This document shows, in pieces, positions 52,202 to 59,860 of a DNA stretch of 64,000 nt (position 1 is the first letter of the stretch; each line of letters starts with the position of its first letter). The notes beneath the pieces are model-generated. The model saw nothing but the letters and a program-made list of their open reading frames with translations. It had not been told where the DNA came from and searched no databases. The position numbers were made by a program, and so were the translations under genes. Source of the DNA: Glaciihabitans sp. (GTDB lineage Bacteria; Actinomycetota; Actinomycetes; Actinomycetales; Microbacteriaceae); NCBI GenBank assembly GCA_025463785.1, contig JAODBD010000011.1, positions 186,001-250,000 on the forward strand. The letters run 5' to 3'.

Positions 52202-53371
52202 TCATTCTCGCATGACGGTCGCAATCTGAACGCTGTTAGCCCGGACCGTTGGCGCAAGGCTACCAACCAGCGCTGTGGCCATTCCTATAGCAACACCCAC
52301 CAGGGCATATATCCAGGGGTAGGGCGGTGAAGACACCCCGTATGGTGCGCTGAAGGTACTTCCAATTAGCGAGTAAAACAGGCTCGAAAGAGGAATGGCT
52401 ATCGCGCCAGCGAACACCGCAATAATCTGCGACTCGATGATCATGATGAGCGGTATCTGTCGTCGCCTCGCACCGACCGCCCTGCGAATCGACAGTTCAA
52501 TTGCCCGCTCACGAACGGAGCTAAGGCCGACGTTGGAAATAGCAAATATTGACGCTAGCAGGCCCAGCAATCCGACCGCGAGGAAACTGGATCGAGTTGC
52601 CAATATCTCGGAAGCGAGCTGCTGAATGGTGTCGCGCCGTTTGACGTCCCATGTCGTTGACTCATTCGACAGGCTACTCAGCTGCGAAAGGCGCCGCTCG
52701 ACTGTTTGGACGTCCGCGCCTGGACTGGACAGCTCAATGGATGCCGACAGCTGAGACCCGTTTTCGACGAGAAACTCGCGCACGTCATTTATGCTCACAT
52801 ACATCGATGGCGCCACTCCGCCATCGAGCACGACGCCTGAAACAACTGCCGGCATCGAGTCGGACGCTGAAGTCCCGAGTGAGATGTCGGACCCCACACC
52901 AGCATTCAGCTGCTGTGCCATCGGCTGGTTGACGACCACATGTGGAAGTAAGTATCCGGGTTTGTCAGAAATCCAGTTGCCCGACACAAGTGGAAACGGG
53001 CGTATTGCTCGCAGGCTAGGCTCGGCAAATACGACATCAACATCATGAAATTGAGAGCCGATGGTGACTCGAACGCTAGGGAGGGCAGCGGTAATTGTCG
53101 CATTCCCAGGACGAGCAAAAGTCTGAAGAAGTTCGCCCTCAACGTGGTGGGCCTCGTCCAGCGCCGTCGCCCCGGTGAGACCGCTTATGTCGATGGTCGT
53201 GACCGGCCCTCCAGCCAACATAGCGCGCTGCGTGACGGTCGCTTCGACCGTACCAGAGGCTGAATACACTGATACGATTCCGACAATCCCGACTACTAAA
53301 CCCAGGCAGGTGAGGACTGTACGGACTGGAAATCCGACAACTCCCTGCCATGCGACTCTTCCGACCTGCAT
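52202..53371 (-). CDS. FtsX/MacB-type ABC transporter permease
   Basis: 389 residues. One N-terminal membrane helix (TVLTCLGLVVGIVGIVSVYS), an extracytoplasmic domain of about 220 residues (MacB_PCD type), then three helices in the C-terminal FtsX domain (LAVGLLGLLASIFAISNVGL ... ALVGVAIGMATALVGSLAPT). The coupling region RERAIELSIRRAVGARRRQI is typical. It starts immediately after the ATPase stop and together they form an ABC exporter or mechanotransmission module. Confidence 0.9.
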   Translation of the reverse strand: MQVGRVAWQGVVGFPVRTVLTCLGLVVGIVGIVSVYSASGTVEATVTQRAMLAGGPVTTIDISGLTGATALDEAHHVEGELLQTFARPGNATITAALPSVRVTIGSQFHDVDVVFAEPSLRAIRPFPLVSGNWISDKPGYLLPHVVVNQPMAQQLNAGVGSDISLGTSASDSMPAVVSGVVLDGGVAPSMYVSINDVREFLVENGSQLSASIELSSPGADVQTVERRLSQLSSLSNESTTWDVKRRDTIQQLASEILATRSSFLAVGLLGLLASIFAISNVGLSSVRERAIELSIRRAVGARRRQIPLIMIIESQIIAVFAGAIAIPLSSLFYSLIGSTFSAPYGVSSPPYPWIYALVGVAIGMATALVGSLAPTVRANSVQIATVMRE

Positions 53372-54109
53372 CTATGCACGCTCACTGAGGTGTGCTGCTG
53401 CTGCCAGCCGATTCGTGGGTCTCTCGGTCAATTCCGATACGCCACCGCGGCGCAACTCAAATATCCTCTGCATTTTGCTGGCCACGTCTATGTCGTGAGT
53501 CACGACAATGAGGCACGTCAGGTGCTGTGCGACCAAATCCAACATCTGACCGACAACGTGAGCGCCCGTCTCAATATCTAACGATCCGGTCGGTTCGTCT
53601 GCTAATAGCAACGCCGGGCGACGAATAAGTGCGCGCGCGATCGCGACGCGCTGCTGCTCACCGCCGGACAGCTGACGCGGACGTTTCTTCCATGCATCCG
53701 CCAACCCGACTGCGTCCAATTCAGCCAGCGCTCGCGCCCTCATGCCGTTTCGGTGGCGACGGGAAGATTGCCGCAGCGGGGCAAGTACATTTTCCATGAC
53801 CGACAGATGTGGTATTAGTGAGAATCTCTGAAATACAAATCCAACACTCGAGCCACGGATGTCGTCGATCCTCGACTGAGACAGTTTGGATGTGTCTCGT
53901 CCATTGAGCATGTAGATCCCAGAATCGAATTTATCCATTAGCCCGAGTGTTGCAAGCAAGGTGCTCTTGCCGGAACCGGACTTGCCGATGAGGGCTAGCG
54001 ATTCTCCCGCTCTTGCCTCCAAAGAAATGTCCGTGAGGAGCGCTCGTCCGTCGGGTAACGACTTCGAAACCGTGCGAATTTCAACAACTGGCGCCTGGGG
54101 GTTATTCAT
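53372..54109 (-). CDS. MacB/LolD-type ABC transporter ATPase
   Basis: 245 residues from ATG 54109 ([20 protein letters not shown]). Walker [20 protein letters not shown]-loop [19 protein letters not shown], signature [20 protein letters not shown], Walker [14 protein letters not shown]-loop VVTHDIDVA: all catalytic residues present. The pattern (LDIETGAHV) is that of the MacB/lipoprotein-release family. Its start overlaps the adaptor gene and its stop abuts the permease start. Confidence 0.93.
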   Translation of the reverse strand: MNNPQAPVVEIRTVSKSLPDGRALLTDISLEARAGESLALIGKSGSGKSTLLATLGLMDKFDSGIYMLNGRDTSKLSQSRIDDIRGSSVGFVFQRFSLIPHLSVMENVLAPLRQSSRRHRNGMRARALAELDAVGLADAWKKRPRQLSGGEQQRVAIARALIRRPALLLADEPTGSLDIETGAHVVGQMLDLVAQHLTCLIVVTHDIDVASKMQRIFELRRGGVSELTERPTNRLAAAAHLSERA

Positions 54110-54956
54110 TGAGAAGTGTTGGGCTCGGCACATACACCACATCGCCTTCGGACAGTCCCGCAGTGACGACAATGCGGAACCCGTCCGTTGCACCCAACGT
54201 GACGGACGTGGTGACGGGACCGTGTGCTGTCTTGAGATACACCTCACCTTGATCGCGAGTTCCCGCGACTGCGGCGATCGGTAGGACCAGCGCGTTGTGG
54301 GTCGATGCAAATCTGATTGCCAGGATTCCTGACAGGCCGGCAATCACTTTTTCGGAAGACGGAATTGCGCACGAGATGCTCGCAGCGCCGCCACTATTCC
54401 CGCCACTCCCCGGAGTCGGACGGGGATCAAGGAGCACGCAATCGAACGGCCCGCCGGTGCCAATGATTTGCGCCTTCGCAGACACAGGCGCGCTCGTGAA
54501 CTTCAAAAGGTCGACTGGGCTTAGCTCCGCCTGGAGCGTAAATCCAGCATATGTGGCTCGAACCAACGGCAAGCCGGGCACGACTTTAGCCAAATTGGGC
54601 TGAAGCGCGGTTACGTCCCGGTACTCTTTGGACAACTTGATCGGATACGACCGCCCTCTTGCGCCGACCACCGAGAGAGCGCCGACGCTGTCGACCACAA
54701 AAGTTCCTGCTACGTGGGAGGTGATGTCGACGGACGTGCCGCTTCCAACTGTTCCGTCAATTGTCAGAACGGGCGTCACATCTCCTCGCACGACTCTGGC
54801 AGTTGTGGAGGGGGCAGTCGTCGTTTTCGATATGCCGGCACCGGGGTTTGGGTCCGGGGTGCTGCAGGCCTCGAGCGCTAAGGACAACGTCCCGAGAACG
54901 AGCACCGCGAAGATGGCTCGCGAAGTTGAGGGGCGCAGCAGATGTCGTCGTGTCAT
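54102..54956 (-). CDS. Adaptor-like lipoprotein of the ABC cassette (membrane-fusion type)
   Basis: 284 residues from ATG 54956. Signal-anchor AIFAVLVLGTLSLALEACST with a slightly unusual lipobox (LEAC), then a Thr/Pro linker and a beta-rich region VVRGDVTPVLTIDGTVGSGT similar to the first beta-barrel of MacA-like periplasmic adaptors; the C-terminal VSVTLGATDGFRIVVTAGLS EGDVVYVPS matches the last adaptor beta-strands. The coiled-coil hairpin of Gram-negative adaptors is absent, as expected in a monoderm. Encoded between a lipoprotein and the ATPase, with 4-8 bp overlaps. Confidence 0.8.
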   Translation of the reverse strand: MTRRHLLRPSTSRAIFAVLVLGTLSLALEACSTPDPNPGAGISKTTTAPSTTARVVRGDVTPVLTIDGTVGSGTSVDITSHVAGTFVVDSVGALSVVGARGRSYPIKLSKEYRDVTALQPNLAKVVPGLPLVRATYAGFTLQAELSPVDLLKFTSAPVSAKAQIIGTGGPFDCVLLDPRPTPGSGGNSGGAASISCAIPSSEKVIAGLSGILAIRFASTHNALVLPIAAVAGTRDQGEVYLKTAHGPVTTSVTLGATDGFRIVVTAGLSEGDVVYVPSPTLLNE

Positions 54957-55489
54957 GGGATCGCTATGCCAAAGTCGACACAACCCGAGGCCATGTCGTC
55001 CCGGATGCCACTTGGATCACCCAGCTTGGCAGGATCGACTACATGAGTCCGCCAACCGTGGGTTGGATCGTCGACGTACGTTTTCGCGAAGTCTGTGGTG
55101 TCAAATGAGGAAATTCTCTTCAGAGCAATTGCTTCGCGTGGGGAGTCATTTGCGGCGAATGCCACGAGGTATTCGCGTTCCCAAGTACACAGCCAATAAA
55201 AGTAAACGGGAGCCTTCGCGGCTCCAATCTGGCCACTATTCTGGCCAAGGTTCTTCGGCGGATTCTCAGGAATGGAATCGCCCTTTGGAAGCGGTAACTT
55301 AAAGCTTTTCACCGTTGAGTGGTAAACCGACACAAGTTGGGGCCCCGACAAGATTGCTTGAGCGGAAGTCGGAGCTTGACTTTTTGGGCTGGACGAGCAT
55401 CCGGTAAGCAAGATCAAAGAGATCGCCAGAACAGCCGCGCCGATTAGGCGGACGCCTTTCGGCGTCCGCCTAATCGTCGCGTTTACCAA
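54953..55489 (-). CDS. Lipoprotein of unknown function (possible immunity component)
   Basis: 178 residues from TTG 55489. Signal AAVLAISLILLTGCSSSPKS with lipobox LTGC near residue 31. The mature part (KAPVYFYWLCTWEREYLVAF, DDPTHGWRTHVVDPAKLGD) matches no family I recognise. It follows the secreted-protein gene directly (start overlaps its stop), and its first codons hold a 16-bp perfect hairpin. Placement between a secreted protein and the transporter suggests self-protection, but that is inference. Confidence 0.75.
   Translation of the reverse strand: MVNATIRRTPKGVRLIGAAVLAISLILLTGCSSSPKSQAPTSAQAILSGPQLVSVYHSTVKSFKLPLPKGDSIPENPPKNLGQNSGQIGAAKAPVYFYWLCTWEREYLVAFAANDSPREAIALKRISSFDTTDFAKTYVDDPTHGWRTHVVDPAKLGDPSGIRDDMASGCVDFGIAIP
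55441..55476 (-). terminator. 16-bp perfect hairpin at the secreted-protein/lipoprotein junction
   Basis: CGATTAGGCGGACGCC pairs perfectly with GGCGTCCGCCTAATCG; on the minus strand the loop is GAAA. It begins 7 bp beyond the secreted-protein stop, inside the lipoprotein's first codons. No U-tract follows, so it would act as an attenuator or protective 3' structure, giving more secreted protein than transporter. Confidence 0.7.
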
Positions 55490-55914
55490 GTAAGGTTTCC
55501 TGCCCAGTCATTGGGGATCACGTAGTGCTCACCCATCCGGCCGTTAATTGCGTAATGTCCATAGGGAATGCTAGACGATCCCGCTGTGGTGTGAAACGAG
55601 CGAGTCTGACCTGATGAGTCCCACGATGGTGAATCAGTGATCTGCACGTTGGCTGTGTTCCGAAGTCCAAGTTTGAACCAGTCCTGACCGTTGTAAAGTC
55701 CGACTGAGTTGGTGCAGTTGAAAGATGCCGCGCCGCCGGAGTTGTAGCGGTAGGTCCCATATTGAATTAGGGACCCATCGTTGCTGAGCGTGCCCGAGAT
55801 GCCTACGGTGGTCGATGCAGATGCACTCAGCACGCCTGTTGTGGCCGCCAGGATCGCCGCAACAGCAAGAACGATTATGCCTTTTGAACCCAATCCAAAC
55901 TTGGTTCCTAACAT
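55483..55914 (-). CDS. Small secreted protein (bacteriocin-like candidate)
   Basis: 143 residues from ATG 55914, which has GGAAGGGAAGAGAA just upstream. A Sec signal is clear: SKGIIVLAVAAILAATTGVL then SASA, a good signal-peptidase site near residue 34. The mature product of about 108 residues (STTVGISGTLSNDGSLIQYG ... GHYAINGRMGEHYVIPNDWA) is rich in Gly, Ser, Asn, Thr and aromatic residues and has one cysteine. It resembles no family I recognise; small size, Gly/aromatic content and the downstream exporter recall bacteriocin clusters. First gene of the five-gene operon. Confidence 0.75.
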   Translation of the reverse strand: MLGTKFGLGSKGIIVLAVAAILAATTGVLSASASTTVGISGTLSNDGSLIQYGTYRYNSGGAASFNCTNSVGLYNGQDWFKLGLRNTANVQITDSPSWDSSGQTRSFHTTAGSSSIPYGHYAINGRMGEHYVIPNDWAGNLTW

Positions 55915-56083
55915 TTCTCTTCCCTTCCAATATGAGCCGACTGCCCCGTAGCTCCTACGCGTGGACAGCGTGCCAGACAGCACCTTTGGAAGATAACAGA
56001 CTGATCCTCAGAATACAGTCCGCATTTCGGGGGACTAATCCTCAATGTGGCGAGAGCGCGGACCGCACAACGAACCGTCCCAG

Positions 56084-56390
56084 TCATGTCGCCATTTTGT
56101 TCGCGGCGCCACCGGTTGATGCGCCGATATTTTGAGCGTAATAGTGGCGCTCGTATTCCGCGGGTGGAATGCTCCCGGGGAAGCTGCGGAGTCGTTCATT
56201 GCTGTACAAACTGAGCCAGTCGAAGGTGATCTCCTCGGCATCCGTGAGGCCTTGGGGGGCGGTGCGAAAGGGTGAGTCCTTGGCGATCGCTTCGTTGTTG
56301 AACAGGCCATCAGGGTCGCCGCCGCCGCGTTGTCCTATGTGTCGTCGACGGTTCCGATCGAGGCGGCGAGCCTTTTTGGACGACGGTTTC
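56084..56390 (-). pseudogene. IS3-family transposase (orfB) 3' remnant
   Basis: The minus strand reads DGLFNNEAIAKDSPFRTAPQ and DWLSLYSNERLRSFPGSIPP followed by AEYERHYYAQN, the conserved C-terminus of IS3-group integrases (the ...NERL...G..PPAEYE..YY motif), ending at a stop at 56084. Upstream in a shifted frame is ASIGTVDDT, the usual ...GSVGD... start of this block. The rest of the transposase is missing. Confidence 0.7.
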
Positions 56391-56391
56391 G

Positions 56392-57210
56392 GTGAAACGC
56401 ACGGAAGTGCGTTGGGACCCGACCTCGCTGAGGTGGATCATTCCGGCACGATCGGGTGACTGGTGGGATCGCGTCGCCAGGCTCCTTGGCGCAATTCACG
56501 GGACCGAGTGGCTCGGGCAGTTGCAAGACGTTCAGGACCCGCACTACATCTCGCGCGTGGCAAGTGAGCTCGTGCACGCCACCGGCATATCCCTCAACGA
56601 TCGAAGAGGACCGTCCCCACGGGATCTTCTCCGTGATCTCGAGCGACGGGACGTAGACGGCGGTGTGTTCCCCGACGGTCGCCCCTTTGATGTTTTAGAT
56701 CGTGGCATTCTGTCCGAACGACCCTATGTGGTTCGAACGAGGATCTTGACGATCGATGGGCAGTCAAAGACGGTCGACGCCGTATATCGTTTGCCTCCTT
56801 CATCAGATTCGGGTTTGTCATTTCTGGAGATTCCGTCGACGGAAAGTGCGCCGCTAGTGAACCCCACCGTCTCATCAACGCCGCTTCCAGGTGATCGGAT
56901 ACGAGTCCGGCTGCCAACGGCGGATGTGCGTGCTCTAGCTGAGTTCTATTCTCCAATCGTGGGCCGCGAACTGGTCGTCGACGGTCTGTCGGTATCGCTG
57001 TCCGACGAACTCGAGTTCGTTCAGGTTGGTACCGAACCCGCTTTGTGGAGTGCGGACGCACAAGTGCAGATTCAAGTTGCAGATATTCGCGCTCTAGCCG
57101 CCGAGAATCAGATGTCGGCAATAAAGGGACCGATGGGCGCGAACATCAATACTGTTGACCCGGACGGAAGAGCCGTTCTGATTTCGGAACAGACTCGGTC
57201 GGGTACGTGA
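56392..57210 (+). CDS. Unknown protein with a C-terminal VOC/glyoxalase-like domain
   Basis: 272 residues from GTG 56392. The first 160 residues are unrecognised (RTEVRWDPTSLRWIIPARSG, DWWDRVARLLGAIHGTEWLG). Residues about 175-265 look like one vicinal-oxygen-chelate repeat: TADVRALAEFYSPIVGRELV, ELEFVQVGTEPALWSADAQV and VADIRALAAENQMSAI ... NTVDPDGRAVLISEQ. The frame begins within 2 bp of an IS3 remnant, so the true 5' end may have been cut off and this start borrowed. Followed at 19 bp by the DUF2188 gene. Confidence 0.6.
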   Translation: MKRTEVRWDPTSLRWIIPARSGDWWDRVARLLGAIHGTEWLGQLQDVQDPHYISRVASELVHATGISLNDRRGPSPRDLLRDLERRDVDGGVFPDGRPFDVLDRGILSERPYVVRTRILTIDGQSKTVDAVYRLPPSSDSGLSFLEIPSTESAPLVNPTVSSTPLPGDRIRVRLPTADVRALAEFYSPIVGRELVVDGLSVSLSDELEFVQVGTEPALWSADAQVQIQVADIRALAAENQMSAIKGPMGANINTVDPDGRAVLISEQTRSGT

Positions 57211-57229
57211 TGAAAAGAAAGAGGAGGTG

Positions 57230-57475
57230 ATGAAAATTCCAGAAGCAAACCAGAGAAGCGTAGTTCCGGACGGCGAGGGAGGGTGGAAGGTCGAGAAGCC
57301 GGGCGCCCAGCGCGCGTCGGCACGAACTGACACTCAGGCTGAAGCGATCGATCGAGCTCGCGAGATCCTTCAGAACGATGGTGGTGGCGAACTAAAAATC
57401 CACAATCGGCAGGGCGTTATCCGCGACCAAGACACAGTTGCGCCGGGGAACGACCCGACAACGTCCGAGGGATAA
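57230..57475 (+). CDS. DUF2188 family protein
   Basis: 81 residues. Signature intact: VVPDGEGGWKVEKPGAQRAS, ARTDTQAEAIDRAREILQND, GGGELKIHNRQGVIRDQDTV. AGGAGG lies unusually close (2 nt) to the chosen ATG; the GTG at 57227 is the alternative. DUF2188 proteins are small bacterial proteins of unknown role. Confidence 0.85.
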   Translation: MKIPEANQRSVVPDGEGGWKVEKPGAQRASARTDTQAEAIDRAREILQNDGGGELKIHNRQGVIRDQDTVAPGNDPTTSEG

Positions 57476-57483
57476 ACGTTCGT

Positions 57484-57514
57484 GTGCTCGATGCAACCCG
57501 AACGCGTCGAGCAC
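57484..57514 (+). terminator. Possible terminator hairpin after the DUF2188 gene
   Basis: GTGCTCGA (57484-57491) pairs with TCGAGCAC (57507-57514) over 8 bp with a 15-nt loop; no U-tract. Confidence 0.45.
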
Positions 57515-57771
57515 AGCGATCGCTTACAAGCTGTACCCGTGGCATTCCTTGAAATAGTAGGACTGCATCTCGCCGCCAATCCTTAGTTGAAGATGAGTTA
57601 ATCATTCAGTCGCCGGGTTGGCTTGTGCGAGCGGACATTGGCACCCCGCCAACGTCGAGGCAGGCCTATGCTCACCGACACGATCGGACTCAGATCCCGC
57701 TCTAATGACCACGGCAGAAATGGTTGACCAAATTTATCGCGTCGTGAGAAGGCAGCCGGCAGGCGAATAAG
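57515..57771. other. Intergenic stretch with no feature
   Basis: About 257 bp between the DUF2188 gene and the convergent HEPN-like gene. Nothing recognisable on either strand. Confidence 0.5.
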
Positions 57772-58443
57772 CTATCCGCCGAGACCTACCTCAGGCAGCA
57801 GGGGATGCCTTTTCAAGAAATCTGCCGCACGCGCTTCCGATCGTGATCGTTCCTCGGCGTTGAACGCGGTGTCTGTCGCTTCCCATGTGAATTCGCTGGT
57901 CAGTTTGATACGGCCCGCAATCGCCTCACGATTCATTGGCAGTAGATCCCGCCACATATCTTGCTGCGGGCCAACGAAACAGAGCAAGCTCCAATAAATA
58001 CCACTAACTTGGGCAAAGCAGAATTCAAGTTCTCTGTAGCAGGCTTCGAATCGATCAACGTCCCATATGAGTTCGGGTTTGTTAGTGGGGCCACCAACGC
58101 CTTTGGCCGCGCTGACGAATTGTCCCGCATCCTGCTCGACCCACTGGTCGTGAACAACGCGATTGCGGAGCACGTGTGCGTTCCAGAGACGGTCGAGCGC
58201 TGCGATGCAGTCGTCGAGGTAATCCTGATCGATACCCGTGGCCTTTAGCATCTTCTTAACATCGCGGTGCACTACGCCAAACCCGTCAGGCACAACGGCC
58301 CAGCTGAAGCCTCCACCGCCGTTCGAAGCCAGCTGACAATACAGGGTCCTGAGCATCGATTCGATCTGCGCCTCTTTGCGCACAACGCGGCCAGCCCAAA
58401 GAGCTACCTGATCGGTGTGAGTCAGGTCGGAGATGTCGGTCAT
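57772..58443 (-). CDS. Unknown protein with a HEPN-like RNRVVH motif
   Basis: 223 residues, mostly helical. Near residue 95 it has ALDRLWNAHVLRNRVVHDQW: an R-N-x3-H pattern that matches the Rx4-6H catalytic motif of HEPN ribonucleases, in a helix preceded by a long helix as in that fold. Otherwise unrecognised. Next to it is a small membrane protein gene sharing its 5' start signal. Role unknown; a ribonuclease toxin or abortive-infection component is possible (inference). Confidence 0.55.
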   Translation of the reverse strand: MTDISDLTHTDQVALWAGRVVRKEAQIESMLRTLYCQLASNGGGGFSWAVVPDGFGVVHRDVKKMLKATGIDQDYLDDCIAALDRLWNAHVLRNRVVHDQWVEQDAGQFVSAAKGVGGPTNKPELIWDVDRFEACYRELEFCFAQVSGIYWSLLCFVGPQQDMWRDLLPMNREAIAGRIKLTSEFTWEATDTAFNAEERSRSEARAADFLKRHPLLPEVGLGG

Positions 58444-58449
58444 GCCCGA

Positions 58450-58455
58450 AGCGTA
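58450..58455 (-). promoter_or_regulatory. Leaderless-type -10 (TACGCT) of the HEPN-like gene
   Basis: On the minus strand TACGCT sits 6 nt before ATG 58443 (TCGGGC between). The sequence CTACGCTTCGGGCATG is identical to that at the start of the neighbouring gene (58939). Confidence 0.5.
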
Positions 58456-58474
58456 GCGCTAGGACAACGCCGGT

Positions 58475-58939
58475 CTATTGAGCTTTTGGAGCCATTCGTT
58501 CTTTCGGCGAAACTCCGATCTTTTCTTGCATAAGAACACCCACCTTCGTTCGGGCGTCCACCAACCTCTCCCAATCGACCTCTTTGGCTTCCTCGTTCTC
58601 GTCAAGCTCCAGTGCCTTCTTAGCAATGTCTTGATATGCAGATGCGGCCAGGTATACGTTTTGTGGGCCGATCAGGCCGACCGCGCTCACGGCGTTGAAC
58701 GCCTTCGCCATCGCTTGGCGGGTGAATCTGCCTGTTTCGTTGCGTTCCAGCGACAGGTTCAGGAAGTCCGACTCGACGAGGAATTCCCGATAGACCTCGT
58801 ATCTGCGCTCTCGGAGCCAACGTTCCTTGTCAGCGCGGTTGCGGCGTTTGTCTGCTCTCACTGCAAAGAAGGCATTCACAAGGGCGGCCGCGACGGCGCC
58901 GGTCGCAAGCGAAACGACGATCGTTTCAACGACATCCAT
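58475..58939 (-). CDS. Small membrane-anchored protein
   Basis: 154 residues from ATG 58939. One N-terminal membrane helix (VVETIVVSLATGAVAAALVN) followed by a highly charged helical tail (RADKRRNRADKERWLRERRY ... EENEEAKEV-type). The layout (short anchor plus charged coil) resembles small actinobacterial proteins of unknown role. It lies 31 bp upstream of the HEPN-like gene and shares its 16-bp start region. Confidence 0.65.
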   Translation of the reverse strand: MDVVETIVVSLATGAVAAALVNAFFAVRADKRRNRADKERWLRERRYEVYREFLVESDFLNLSLERNETGRFTRQAMAKAFNAVSAVGLIGPQNVYLAASAYQDIAKKALELDENEEAKEVDWERLVDARTKVGVLMQEKIGVSPKERMAPKAQ

Positions 58940-58945
58940 GCCCGA

Positions 58946-58951
58946 AGCGTA
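58946..58951 (-). promoter_or_regulatory. Leaderless-type -10 (TACGCT) of the small membrane gene
   Basis: TACGCT on the minus strand ends 6 nt before ATG 58939, the same as for the HEPN-like gene. Confidence 0.5.
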
Positions 58952-59151
58952 GTGGTACTGGCTGGCCCATCCCGCCAAGCGTGGCTGATTGCGATCCCAG
59001 CAACCGGACTCGGCTTCCATTGTGTTAATTATGTCGCCCGCAAGATTCATTCACTCTCTAACCAAACCGAGAACCGCGCCGCTAAGACTGCACCGAGCGT
59101 TGACGCCGCCGCCAAGTATCACCCAGCTGCAGCCCAGGCGTGCTGGGAGCC

Positions 59152-59739
59152 TCAATGATCGTGGGCGCCGCGCATCCGGACATTTCGCCTTCGTAGGTGC
59201 GTGCGTACAGTCTCGGCATTGAAACCAAGCCGACCACCGATCTTGGCGCAAGACAGCCCCGATTGGTACAGCAGTACTGATTCGTCGACCTGCGTTTCTG
59301 ACATTGTGCTGTCGCGAATGGGAATTCGATGGGCGACCAACTGCTCTGCGATCGTTGTGCGATGGACCTGGAACTCTCGAGCCAGCTGGACCATGCTTCT
59401 GCCGGATCTGTAGCCGTCAATGACGCAACTAACTTCATCGGGGCGAAGCTGACGAGCTCTGTGCGGCGATCTCGGGGGAGCCGTGCGCGCTCCAAAGCCC
59501 TTGACCTTAGCCAGCTTCCTGAGGTGTTCTACCTCAGAAGCATTTTTTCGATAAGAGGCGACAAGGCCCACCACGTAGGCGCTGGTCGCTAGTCGGTGGT
59601 CGAACGCTCGACACTTCTCACGATTTCGGTGCAAGATCCCAGAATCGCTATGGGATAGGTCGCGAGCAACCTGAAACCGCACTTCTACTATGCTGCAAAC
59701 ACTGAGACAGCCGACTCCCGATGTAGTTGTGGGGCACAA
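59152..59739 (-). CDS. Helix-turn-helix protein, recombinase-tail type, probably N-terminally truncated
   Basis: 195 residues in the longest frame, but only the second half is convincing: SEVEHLRKLAKVKGFGARTA then ARQLRPDEVSCVIDGYRSGR and MVQLAREFQVHRTTIAEQLV with VDESVLLYQSGLSCAKIGGR and LGFNAETVRTHLRRRNVRMR. This double helix-turn-helix is seen downstream of actinobacterial serine recombinases. The N-terminal 60 residues look random, so a recombinase has likely been lost. Compare the frameshifted helix-turn-helix at 25963. Confidence 0.55.
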   Translation of the reverse strand: MCPTTTSGVGCLSVCSIVEVRFQVARDLSHSDSGILHRNREKCRAFDHRLATSAYVVGLVASYRKNASEVEHLRKLAKVKGFGARTAPPRSPHRARQLRPDEVSCVIDGYRSGRSMVQLAREFQVHRTTIAEQLVAHRIPIRDSTMSETQVDESVLLYQSGLSCAKIGGRLGFNAETVRTHLRRRNVRMRGAHDH

Positions 59740-59860
59740 TTCGTTCGCAATCCATTTGGTCTGATCATTCGACCGTGGATTGAGGGGATGCGTTCGGTCC
59801 TCGTCGCAGCCACCAAACCCTTGACCAATACCGGGACGAAGTCACGAATGGAGCCATCTC

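Noticed and set aside
55483-55914. Secreted protein as a lactococcin-972-type bacteriocin
   Set aside because: Size, signal and transporter context are similar, but I cannot line up the tryptophan/histidine pattern of that family, so no family name is given.
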